A DNA stretch of 31,739 nt from the NCBI GenBank assembly GCA_049999725.1, contig JBNGIS010035512.1:1-31739 (forward strand), written 5' to 3'. Numbering within the stretch: the first letter of the stretch is position 1; each line of letters opens with the position of its first letter. The notes under the pieces are model-generated. The model ran no database searches. It worked only from the letters and a program-made list of their open reading frames with translations, and was not told the DNA's origin. The position numbers were made by a program, and so were the translations under genes. This DNA is from Haplomitrium mnioides (Eukaryota; Marchantiophyta; Haplomitriopsida; Calobryales). This document shows positions 20,426 to 29,855 of this stretch, in pieces.

Positions 20426-20900
20426 TGGGAGATATCCCATAAGTTTTTTCTCCAGAAGGCCCATGCACTATATAAGTCCCCCACTCCTTTGTTCTTTTGA
20501 GAGGCAGCCCCCTAGAAGGGGTGTAAGGCCACCGCATTCCCTTATCTTGCCCCTTGACGGACCTAGTTCAGGGCTAAACCCCCCCAAGGGCAGGCTGTCC
20601 TCCAAGTTAGATAGTTAGGAAATTAGTGGGCTTGGCTTGGCCCTCAACAAATAGGTTAGTTTTATTATTTTTTTATCTTTTTATTTCTCTATCAGACCTC
20701 TAACCAGATCCAACCTAACTCTCCATTTCAGTAGATTCTTTTCCTGACTTGTGATCTCAATCCTCTCCTTCTCTCCAAACATGTCTTGACTCCTTTCTAT
20801 GTACATTGGGAACCCTTTGTACCCAAAACATGTCTCCTCACTTAATTTTTTTTTAATTTTTGGAAAATATTAAACAAAGTACATAAAAACCCGGCTAACA
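20426..20900 (-). mobile_element. 3' LTR-like end of element A
   Basis: On the minus strand it starts TGTTAGCCGGG directly after a polypurine tract (20901-20912), the standard position of a 3' LTR. Its other end is placed at 20426, where the minus strand reads GATATCTCCCA and LTR C1 sequence begins; this edge is tentative because both sides share TGGG(G/A). The length would be 475 bp. It is unrelated to the L family, so L5 is not its 5' partner; the partner must lie beyond 31739. Confidence 0.55.
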
Positions 20901-20912
20901 TTACCCCCCTTT
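20901..20912 (-). promoter_or_regulatory. Polypurine tract of element A
   Basis: Minus strand AAAGGGGGGTAA immediately upstream of TGTTAG. It primes plus-strand DNA synthesis in LTR retrotransposons and fixes the start of the 3' LTR. Confidence 0.75.
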
Positions 20913-21111
20913 GAATTGTGAAGTGTTCATGCGAACATACCTCCTCTTCCTCAGTCTGATTTCCTCTTGCCCGGTGTACTACTACCTGGTCCCCAAAATT
21001 TCAACTCGGAGGACTGTACTTCACAAACCCACACACACTCCTATACTCACTTAAAAACTCACACAATTACACATGCACTCACCCACCCTTGTTGATTTGG
21101 ATCCGATCCCC
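20913..21111 (-). other. 3' untranslated region of element A
   Basis: About 200 bp between the pol stop (21112-21114) and the polypurine tract. Purine- and GT-rich on the minus strand, no reading frame of interest. Confidence 0.5.
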
Positions 21112-22116
21112 TTAGTTTGTTGATTTTGGACCCCCAACATACTCCTCTCTGTGAATGTACCTTTTTAGACGGTCATAATGAATCCAATTAGCGACCCGCT
21201 CTCCTTCCAAGGTTTCCAACTCTGCAGATCCATTTTGATGCAGTCTTCTCAACACGAATGACCCCATTCATCTAGTGTGCAGCTTTCCTGGAAAATGTAC
21301 AAACCGACTATCATAAATCAATACTGATTCCCCTTTCGAAATATATGTCAGTTTCAGCCTTTTGTCATGTTGATGCTTTTGTAGTTGTTGATGGTGCTCC
21401 AACCGTATCTGGGCTTGTTCCCTTGATTCCTCCAACTGTTCCAGTTGATAAAGTCTTTCTCTTCGGCTCTGATTCTCCGCCATTCTACCTTCCTCCAAAA
21501 CTCGTCGGGTTGGTTTCTAATTCAATCGGAACTAGTGCATTTTGTCCAAAAACCAGAAAGTAAGGACAGTGGTGTGTAGTGGTCTTGTAGGCCAAGTTGT
21601 AGGCATGTACTACTGCGAGTAGCTTAAAATCCCAATCTGCCTTATTGGCTGCCACTGTCTTGCTTAGGATCTTTCCCATTATCCCATTGGCCCTCTCTGT
21701 CAATCCATTGGTCTTTGGGTGGTGGGTTGTAGTGCGTCGATGCTTAATCAGGTATCAGGAAGTCAGATCCTTTATCACCTGATTGATAAAATGGGTTCCC
21801 TGGTCACCAGTTTGAGTGGTGGCCCAAATCTGCAGAACATCTGTTCATACAGGAATGCTGCCACTGTCTTGGCATCATCTTTTCTGGTAGCTCTGGCCTC
21901 CACCCATTTTGTGGCGTAGTCTATTGCTAGGAGGATGTACTTGTTGCCTCTTCTGGTGGATGGTGCAATTGGCCCAATGAAATCTATTCCCCATTTTTCA
22001 AAGGGTGCCAGGGGGATAATTGGTACCAGAGGGTGATATTGGCTAGCTGCTGGCTTTCCTGTCCTCTGACAGGCATCACACCTCTTCACCCATAAGTGCA
22101 CATCCTTGTGCAGGGT
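21112..22116 (-). pseudogene. pol: Element A pol: integrase
   Basis: On the minus strand coding resumes exactly at the edge of LTR C2 with TLHKDVHLWVKRCDACQ, the second half of the H2C2 zinc-binding region; the two His residues are lost with the insertion. The core has Asp in FEKWGIDFIGPI, then DYATKWVEA, then Asp in DQGTHF after a frameshift near 21790, a stop near 21760, and Glu in NGLTERANGIMGKIL. AYNLAYKTTTHHCPYFLVFG follows. A frame change near 21490 leads to a Gln/Glu-rich coiled segment and KLTYISKGESVLIYDSRF, then one stop at about 21265 and a final segment LETLEGERVANWIHYDRLK ending at 21112. The catalytic triad is readable but frameshifts, stops and the insertion inactivate it. No chromodomain is seen. 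Confidence 0.88.
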
Positions 22117-22735
22117 TGTTAGGCCCGGAGAGATACAATGGAGATACACATGGAGACAGCGTGTAGGAGGAACGAAACGAGGAAATAGAGTCAAGTGGAG
22201 TGGAAATGGCGACAATTAGCAACACTGGACATCATCGTGAAAGAGGAATCAAGTTCGGCAAAGAAAAAAAAACAGTTCTAATATTATTTTCATCATACTT
22301 TATATATTTTCTACAAAGTACAGGTATCACAAAGTCCCAACGACATTATCGACGTACAAGGAATGCAAGGTGATGAAAAATGAGTCAGAAAAAAATAATC
22401 TCCTCTGTAAGTATATGTGTGTCTGTTATGTACGTCTGTGGGTGCGTATTCATATGTGAAAGTCGGTTTGTTAAAAGAGCGATTAGTAGAGTAGAAATTT
22501 AGAAATTAGTAATTTGTGTTAATATAATACTATAACCTAAGCTAGAGGCTATGGAGAAAGAGGCATTAATTGGACGGTCAAGATCTGCATCAACGGTCAA
22601 GATTAATCGGAGAAAAAAAAAGGACCTAGGGTTAAGGGAGTATAAAAGGGATTTTTTTCAAGGCGCCGGCCCCCCTTTCGCTTGTGTCTTTGGAAATTGC
22701 ATTGTCGATGAAGAGCGGATGGGCGCGTGGGGAAG
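22117..22735 (+). mobile_element. LTR family C, copy C2, inserted in element A integrase
   Basis: Starts TGTTAGGCCCGG, preceded by AGGGT, and interrupts the integrase of A in the H2C2 region. Homology to C1 ends near 22735 because C1 is truncated there, so the LTR itself may be longer. A TATAAAA box at 22641-22647, on the plus strand, suggests a plus-strand promoter about 525 bp inside the LTR. Confidence 0.7.
22641..22647 (+). promoter_or_regulatory. TATA box of LTR C2
   Basis: TATAAAA followed by GGG, in the U3-like part of C2. The matching place in C1 has lost it by a 12-bp deletion. Confidence 0.55.
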
Positions 22736-24723
22736 ACCAGGAGAAATCGAGAGCTGTACATGGAAAATTTGGAGATGGATCTTGGTGAAGACGCTGATGA
22801 GCAACAATTGGGGCCTATTGAAGAATTCTATACATTTCACATGCATGAAGAATGCGCAACGAAGGAGGAGAGGACTGAACGGATCGAGTGGTGAATCTTG
22901 GTCACTCTTGAAGAATATGCTATGCAGGCTGTTGCCTGCAAACTCATGAGTGTTGTGATCTTGAGGACTCAAAGTATCCATTGGGAGAAGCAAAAATAGA
23001 GCACGAAATCGCTTGATGGAGATGAGTGTTTGGGAGAATGCTTAGAGAGAGTTCAGCAAGAAATAGCACAGAGAGGCAGCATCGCAGGGGAAGGAGACAT
23101 CGATCGTAGAGGAGGCAGCATGGTAGCTTGAAGGAGACAACAAATTCAGAAAGGGGATGGGCAGAAATTCAAGCGTAGGAGAGGAGATGAAATCATGAAG
23201 AGGGAGTGAGGTGCATACCAGTCCTGTAGAGAAAATTCAGGATGGTTCTTGAGTGGGTATACGACATCTCCACGGTGTTGGTATTTCAATACGATGGACA
23301 CATTACCCAAGGACCTTGTCAAATTGATGGGGAAAAATGGAACGTTGAGGTTTAGTCGGCGAATGAAGCGTAGTGGCAGGAAGTGAAGATTTAGACGTGT
23401 ACTCGCTACAGTAGGTCGAGCCCTGTATTTGCTACAGTAAGGTGAACTGTAGAAAATAAGCTCTCTGGAAAATAAAGTTTCAAATTGGAATACGAACATA
23501 CCTGATGGAGTACGTGAAGTGGATGGAGACAACCTCCCGATGTATGAGTAGATGATCGTTGGATTTATTGGGAGTGAGTAGGAGCACTTCATGGAGAAGG
23601 CATACAGTAGAAGTAGGAAGTGAAGTTCTTATAGCAAGCAACAGATTAAGTTAGTGGATTTGGAGATTTGCACAAAGGAAGGAAGTGAGTAGGGTATATT
23701 ACAAATTTTATGAAGTTTGAAGGGCTGCAAGAGAGACAGTAGACTGACTTTGGAGGTGATATGAATTTCCATGAGGAGTGTGAGGGTTAGTGAAGAGGTA
23801 CATATGAAGAACATGGCACTTGGAATCTGATGGAGTTTTTGGCAGTGAGTTGAAGTTGGAGAAAATGATAAAAATGGGTGACATGGAAAGTTTGGGAAGA
23901 GGTTAGAACTAGTGGAAAACAGTTCTTTGGGGTCTGGATGGTCATTGTGAACAATCAAGGGCACTCTGAAGTTCGATGTCAGCTCGTGGAAGATTCTTTA
24001 CGCGACCAAGAGGATAAGGCCAAACTAGCTAAGGTATTATACACATAGAGAGGAAATCGGATTTTTTTGTTGTTGTGTGTCAGTTCTGTTTGTTCTGTTG
24101 AAGTCATATCCTGCGTGGTATTTTGATATGATTCAGAGTCTCATGTGACGTGTGTAGTCCAAAAGCATGTAAGTGTTTTGTGTTAAGTATTGCCGAAAGA
24201 AAAAGTATGAGGAGTGTCACCGTATATTCACCGATAGTCGAACTCTGAAATTGGGGGATAAAAAAGTTATATTATATTGTGATACCTGATATATAAAGTA
24301 TTCCTTGCAGTATTTGATGTTTCTTACTTTGTCAATTTCAATTGAGGATGAATGTTCAAGTTGAGACGTATTTCCAGCAAGCGTAGTTAGATTTTTCTAT
24401 TCCATTGAATGTTGAAGAGAGATGAGTTGAGGAGTTGAATTGTGTTATGGTTAAGTTGCATTTGAAAGTTCAATAGTGTAGGTTTGCTTTTGAGTTGAGT
24501 GATTGAGTGGATGGTTGAGTTGCATGTTTATTTCTTTAACAAAACACAAGTAATTAAGACGTTTGGTGGAAGTTCTTCTCTATGCTTTCCCTATACCTCA
24601 CCCCCTTCTAGTGCCCCTCTCCTTCTCCACATTTCTTCCATTTCCCTCTCATCTACTTCTTCTTCCCTATCCTATCTCTTCTTCCCACTTCACAGATAAG
24701 GCTCTGATCCTTCAGGGTCTTAC
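22736..24723 (+). other. Uncharacterised remainder of the insertion in element A
   Basis: About 2 kb with no recognisable protein domain on either strand. It could be the long remainder of LTR C2, or leader/internal sequence of the C element. A short plus-strand frame at 23872-24048 (58 codons, charged C-terminal end with EDKAKLAKVLYT) has a coding-like look but I do not recognise it. The last 150 bp are very pyrimidine-rich on the plus strand. Confidence 0.35.
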
Positions 24724-24812
24724 CCCGCTATCTCCCACTAGTTCCAACAAAGTCCAACAGTAGTTTGTGGTAGTTGGGTTATATACATTGATACATTGAT
24801 ATATATATCCAA
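24724..24812 (-). other. Small LTR-like segment with possible initiator-Met primer site
   Basis: On the minus strand element A's coding ends at CATGCAACAATAGTAG and is followed by AT-rich sequence containing TATATAA, a TTGTTGGAAC segment and then, at about 24705-24723, GAAGGATCAGAGCC, which resembles a decayed TGGTATCAGAGC primer-binding site. It may be a short LTR (TRIM- or copia-like) that inserted here before or together with C. The evidence is weak. Confidence 0.25.
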
Positions 24813-25607
24813 CTATACTACTATTGTTGCATGATCATGCTCCAAGCACCTTCTGATCATGCCATCAAGTCCTCTTTTGTGCAACAACCCTTGCACTAGT
24901 AGATAAAGGCTCACTTTTCTAAGGAACACTACATCTTCCTCTTTGTTGTTACCCTTTGGAATTTGTGTTGTATTGAGGAAGTCAATGATTGTAGCATAAT
25001 TTGTTGGCCTTCTTGTTTTGACCTGGAATAGGTCCTCATCTGGGAAGGTATCCTCTACTTCCCTCTCATTGATTGGCCCAACCACCCGGGAGAAGAAGTC
25101 AACATTGTTGTGCTTCTTTCTTGGTTTGATTCTAACTTCAAAATTGAACTCTTGTAGCAGTAGAACCCACCTTGCAATCCTGCTAGTCACACCTGGTTTG
25201 TTTACCAGATACTTCAAAGTGTTATGATCGATGTGGAAGATCACCTTATACTGTAACAAGTAGTGGCTGAATTTTTTAAGGGAATAGATGATCCCCAAGG
25301 CCTCTCTGTCAATGGCTGAGTAATTCCTTTCTGCTGCCACCAACAACCTGCTTGCAAAGTATATCGGATGATCTCTACCTTGTTCATCCACTTAGCTCAG
25401 CATTGATCCGATGTAGAAACCTGATACGTCGATCATCACATGGAAGTCTTTTTCCCAGCTTGGTGGTATGAGGATTGGTGCGTTGACCAATCGTTTTTTC
25501 AATTCATTGAAGCTAGTCACTCTATCAGTAGTGGCTTCAAAGGTGCTGCCTTGTTTAGTCATTTCAGTGAGTGGTAAGGCTATCGAGGCGAACTGCTCAG
25601 TGAATCT
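24813..25607 (-). pseudogene. pol: Element A pol: RT tail and RNase H
   Basis: Continues from the RT. The first part reads FTEQFASIALPLTEMTKQG and ELKKRLVNAPIL, the usual RT/RNase H connection. RNase H has Asp in FHVMIDVSGF (about 25430), then a stop at about 25394, then HPIYFASRLL, catalytic Glu in DREALGIIYSLKKFSHYLL, Asp in FHIDHNTLKYLVNKPG, and the end region with NNVDFFSRVVGP. The region after it (about 25080-24813) runs toward the integrase zinc finger and ends GMIRRCLEHDHATIVV, just before the insertion. The open stretch from 25391 to 24813 is 192 codons, the longest clean pol piece in the window. One stop upstream and the missing integrase continuation make it non-functional. Confidence 0.88.
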
Positions 25608-26368
25608 TTAATAGTAGCCTACACATCCCAAAAAACCTTGTACCTCCTTTAGGTTGGTTGAGAATGCTACCTTCATCCAAATTGTGGTCTTTTCTTGGTC
25701 CACTTCTATGCCTCTGTTTGAAATCCTATGTCTCAGAAGTATTCCTTCTAACACTCCGAAGAAGCACTTTCCAAGATGCAAGCGCAATCTTGTTTCTCGG
25801 CAACGCTGAAGAGTGAGCCTCAGATCCCTTTTGTGGTTGCAGATCTTTCCATATACCACAAAGCCATCAATGAATATCTCAAGAAACTTCCGCAGATAAT
25901 CGTGGAATAGGTTCATCATCATCCGCTAAAATGTTCCAAGCGTGTTACAGAGTCCGAAAGGCATCCTTCGAAAGCAAACACCCCCCATTCTATTGTGAAT
26001 AGTCTTCAGCTGATCCTCTTCTTTGATCCAAATCTGGTTATATCCTGAATACCGGTCCCATCCAGAAAGCTGTAAACCTCTTGTCCTACGACAAGATCCA
26101 GATTGCCATTGGTGAAAGGTAAAAGGTAGTGATCTTTTTTTGTTGCTACGTTCAACTTTCGGTAATCCTGACATATCCTTATTTTTCGCTCTCCATCCTG
26201 TCCGATTTTCTTTGGTACTACAACCAATGGCGATACCCACTCGCTATTCAGCACTAGGTAGATGAAATCTACTTCTAGCAATTTGTCGATTTCTTCCTTT
26301 ACCAGCAGGGAGAATCGAGGATTCATCCGATATTGGCGTTGCTTGATAGAGATTGTTGTAGTTTCCAA
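25608..26368 (-). pseudogene. pol: Element A pol: reverse transcriptase, catalytic FIDG
   Basis: Reverse transcriptase copies element RNA into DNA. On the minus strand, 26368 onward shows FSLLVKEEIDKLLEV, SPLVVVPKK and KIRICQDYRKLNVATKKDHY, then a frameshift near 26060 to GYNQIWIKEEDQLKT and FRRMPFGLCNTLGTF, followed by a TAG stop at 25928-25926. It then reads on to the active-site strand IFIDGFVVYG, where the second Asp of the usual (Y/F)xDD is Gly (codon GGC at 25865-25863). KCFFGV and LKEVQGFLGCVGYY follow. All main RT blocks are in order, so assignment to Ty3/gypsy RT is firm. One frameshift, a stop and the active-site change mean it is inactive. Confidence 0.9.
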
Positions 26369-26826
26369 ATCAATCCGATGCTCCCCAAATTCTCTGGGAA
26401 CTCCCTTCAGATCCCCATGGCTTTAGGCAAAGGTATCACTGAAATTGGTTAGAAGGTGGATCAAGGACTGCTCATGTATTTTCAGATAATCTAGAACCGA
26501 TATGGAATTTGTGTCCCTATAGGGCAATTATGGCTGTGTGTTGAGCTGAGGGCACTCTCCCCACCTCATTTCTCCATTTTGTTTCATCCTCATGCATGAG
26601 CGTTACCAATCGCAACCCCTTTTGCTCTTGTGGTATTTCCTCAGCCTGACCCGGTTCCTCTGCTGAGTTCATTTGTGACACTTCGGACGTCTCTTTTCTT
26701 CTGCCTTAGTGTCCTTACCTTCTGCTGAACTTCCAGTGGTTCGCCTTTGCATAGGCGTTTTCTTGGTGCTTTCTTCGATTTCCAATTGATTGACTCCCAC
26801 AACCTTTTCTTCTATTAAATTGTTCT
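26369..26826 (-). other. Protease-RT connector of element A
   Basis: A Glu/Lys/Thr-rich minus-strand frame (26854-26669) follows the protease; the rest up to the RT has stops in all minus-strand frames, with traces of the segment preceding RT. It is probably decayed linker sequence of the polyprotein. Confidence 0.5.
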
Positions 26827-27327
26827 CTACAGCTTCACTGACCATCTGGACCAATAGTGATATTCTGATTCTTCGTCTTCTTCAGACCATTCACTATCAT
26901 ACTCATCTTCGGATTGGGTCTCTCCCAGATGTGGCACTGGCCCGTAGTGTACATTTGTTTTTTCTGGACCAAAGACTAGCGTCGAGTTCCCCCAGTTATG
27001 CATGACTCTAGCTCCGTACAGGTAAGGTCTCCCAATTAGTACTAGGTAGGGGGATGTTCGCGTTGGTCGCATCACCAAATAGTTCAAGCGAAACTCCTTG
27101 CCACCAATGTTAGTAGGTACTTGCAAGAGAGCGCCTAACGGCTTGACTCGGGACCCGTCTGCCAATCTCATTATTCGAGCGGTAGGTTGGAAGTCTCTGA
27201 ACCCCAATCTGTGGGCAGTATCTTCGACCATAATATTGACACCCGCTCCTCCATCCATCAGTACCAAAGATAGTGTGCACCTAGTTATCTGGATATCAAT
27301 CTCTGGGGCACCCTTATCTTCATATAT
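26827..27327 (-). pseudogene. pol: Element A pol: retropepsin-like protease
   Basis: Aspartic protease that would cut the Gag-Pol polyprotein. The frame is open from just after a stop at 27330-27328. The active-site segment is VLMDGGAGVNIM (catalytic Asp at about 27258), the plant Ty3/gypsy form of Asp-Ser/Thr-Gly. It is followed by AHRLGF, IMRLADGSRVKPLG and VPTNIGGKEF, and by YLVLIGRPYLYGARVMHNW, the conserved flap-to-C-terminal block (usual ILGRPWL). The tail is acidic (EDEYDSEWSEEDEESEYHY). The protease itself has no internal stop, but the stop and frame change at 27351-27328 separate it from the upstream frame. Confidence 0.85.
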
Positions 27328-27350
27328 TCACTGTAGTTCTGCAAGAGCCC

Positions 27351-27641
27351 TCACTTAAGGTAGCTTTTTTTCCTTTTGGCTCCTATCAGCAACTCCCTCA
27401 GTTGTCTTCTGTATAAAGGGCTATCTTTAATTAATTGCCCTACAGTGGCCGTGATAGGGCATTCCCAGACATTAGCTTGAATGCTGTAAGGGTTAGGTTT
27501 TGGTGCCCTTGTCGTGGATGGTGGTAGCTCCCTGAGGTCTTTTGGCTCTTCCAGCCCTTGCTGTTGCTTGACCTCCTTCAGGGTCTGAGTGGTCGCATCC
27601 TTTTCTTCGGCGGCGTCTAGAGCCGCGAGCTGCCTCCTCAC
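27351..27641 (-). pseudogene. Element A gag-protease connector
   Basis: A 96-codon minus-strand frame between gag and protease. The second half has VWECPITATVGQLIKDSPLYRRQLRELL, split here for length only in description: a Trp-x-Cys-Pro start, then TVGQLIKD, then YRRQLRELL. This block regularly precedes the protease in plant Ty3/gypsy polyproteins. It ends with a stop at 27353-27351, where a one-base frame change to the protease frame is needed. Confidence 0.6.
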
Positions 27642-27696
27642 CTCCTCCTTTTGCTTGGGATAAAACCACTTGGGATGATCTCTTTGGTAATCTAAG

Positions 27697-28741
27697 TCAC
27701 TCTATGATGGTGACCCTTGAACCTTCGCCTTTCTTGGCCTTTTGCCTGTTCCTTTGCTTGTCCTTCTTCTTGGACTTGGCTCCCGATCTAGTAACCGCCT
27801 TGTAGCAGTCCTCTGGTGATGGGGTCTCCCAACCGGGCAGTGCAGCTTCCTCCTCTTCAGGTTCTAAAGTTATTAAGTTGATTATTGCCGACGGCGGCGG
27901 ATTCCCACCTGCATTTGAGGCAACTTCTAGTCTCTTATTGAGGGGACAGTTCACAACTACATGTCCCTCCTTCTTACACATAAAGCACAATGCCGCCGGT
28001 TGCCCATGGTTTTGTTTCCTCGGCTTAGGGCAGTTAAGCAATATATGCATGGGATGACCACAATTCCAATAGATTATGATGGTCGTCCTTGGTGGCCTGG
28101 TTGTAGTCCAACCGCTCGATTGCCCTGCTCCTAGGCCTGCAGGTCTCCCTAGAATGGTACGGGGTCTACTGTTGATCTGGTATACAGGTTTGGGTGCCTC
28201 TTCTTGAACGTATTCTACCTCTTCACGTATGCACTCTGGAGGCTTCTCCCTCACATAATGGATGGTGTTGGCTTCAATAGGGCACTCTTGAGGAGAATGC
28301 TCGTGCTTATTACACTTGACGCACCATACACCCACCCTCTTGGTGGGTAGTGGTCGACCCTCTCGTTTGATTCCAACTAGGAGTATATTCATGGCCTCCA
28401 TTTTTGCGCTCAACTCCTCTAGTGGGTCTTTCCCCCCTTTCCTTTTACTTGGCTCTAGTTCAGATTCCCAGTCCAGACCTTTCTTTGACCTCTTTTTCTT
28501 GCTGTCCCTTTCGTAATGGGATTGTCGGTATTTCTTTTCCTTAGCCTCCCTCTTCTTCCTTTGCTCCTTCTTCTTCTTCTTTCTTCTTGATGATCTGTCC
28601 TCACTGGAATTGCTACTGTTAGAGTCATCCTCACTCTCTGAGGTGGATGCGGAGCTCTTTTTTGACTCCTCATCACTATCTAAGTTTTCCAAAGAATCCT
28701 TCGACTCAAACTTAACTCTTGATCTATTTCTAGAGCTATTG
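27697..28741 (-). pseudogene. gag: Element A gag (C-terminal half) with three zinc knuckles
   Basis: The frame stays open for 370 codons up to 28809, but the first 22-23 codons are LTR L5 sequence; true gag starts at about 28741. From there come a Ser/Asp/Glu-rich stretch, a Lys/Arg-rich basic stretch (about residues 74-125 of the open frame), DPLEELSAKMEAMNILL (a possible short helix), then three knuckles: CVKCNKHEHSPQEC (163-176), YWNCGHPMHILLNC (247-260, first Cys changed to Tyr) and CFMCKKEGHVVVNC (275-288). An acidic/Pro stretch and DCYKAVTRSGAK follow, then a basic C-terminus. Knuckles bind the element RNA for packaging. The capsid domain is missing; it is either beyond L5 outside the window or absent. 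Internally the frame is unbroken, which makes it the best-kept coding part here. Confidence 0.88.
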
Positions 28742-29421
28742 TGTCGCTCTCCTGTTTCGGTCCTTAACCTTTTCAGGCCCTGTTTTAGGTAGGGGAGGAC
28801 ATGTTTCACGGGCTTTCAGGTTCTTTTTTGAGATGGCCCCTCGCCAGTTACCACTTTCAGGCCCTAAGGACTCTCTTTCTCCTTACAGGCCTGTTGTGCT
28901 TCTCTCACTCTTCTTCTTTACTCACTCAAGTCAGACATTCATACATTCACCCGCAGGTCCACATCCATAACACCCAACTCTTGTGTGATTCTTCCTCTTT
29001 ATTCTTAGGATCCAATGACTTAGGCCCTGCCACCTTATTTGTGCTTGGGCAGAATGGTGCTGGTGACCTGCACAGCTGAACACACCACAGCTCTGGACTC
29101 CCCCTTTCAGGGTGGTCACAGATCTGATACAACTATTCCTAACTATCCTAACATGCTAAGCTGCACTAATCCTAACAAACTCCTAACTAGGCAAATAGGA
29201 TCAGGAACATAGAGCATTCACCCCCAGGATACCAGACTTGTGTCAAGGGATTGCACTCCCCCTTCAAGCGTAATCCCAGGGTCTGCTCAACTAATCTGAT
29301 GTCCACTAATCTAAGAACTCAAAGGGACACACATGCGGAAAGGAAATCTAGCTACACATATATAAACAACACATTTACACAATGTACAGGAGAAAACAGA
29401 GTCCTTGAAGGCCCTCTAGAA

Positions 29422-29855
29422 TTCTAACTATGTATACTTCCCTTATGAGTCCCGCTGCCTTACAACTGTAGCCCAGCAACCCACACACCCTCCACTCCAG
29501 ATAGTTTTCTACTTCCATCGCTAGAAGCCTTCATTTTACTTCCTCAGGATCATAAGAGAGTTTCTTTTACTTCCACCTCTGGAAGACANNNNNNNNNNNN
29601 NNNNNNNNNNNNNNNNNNNNNNNNNNNNNNNNNNNNNNNNNNNNNNNNNNNNNNNNNNNNNNNNNNNNNNNNNNNNNNNNNNNNNNNNTTCTAACTATGT
29701 ATACTTCCCTTATGAGTCCCGCTGCCTTACAACTGTAGCCCAGCAACCCACACACCCTCCACTCCAGATAGTTTTCTACTTCCATCGCTAGAAGCCCTCA
29801 TTTTACTTCCTCAAGATCAGAAGAGAGTTTCTTTTACTTCCACCTCTGGAAGACA
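29422..29855 (-). repeat. Near-identical 167-bp flanks around the assembly gap
   Basis: 29422-29588 and 29689-29855 are the same sequence with three differences, one on each side of the gap. This looks like two overlapping contig ends placed side by side, or like two alleles or copies, rather than a biological tandem duplication. Confidence 0.7.
29589..29688. other. Assembly gap, 100 N
   Basis: Exactly 100 undetermined bases, the usual placeholder for a gap of unknown length. Confidence 0.99.

Noticed and set aside
19821-22735. C1 and C2 as the two LTRs of one element with 20426-22116 as internal region
   Set aside because: The sequence between them is the 3' end of element A on the opposite strand, and C2 interrupts A's integrase, so they are independent insertions.
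29567-29785. Frame running through the N gap
   Set aside because: It is an artefact of undetermined bases.
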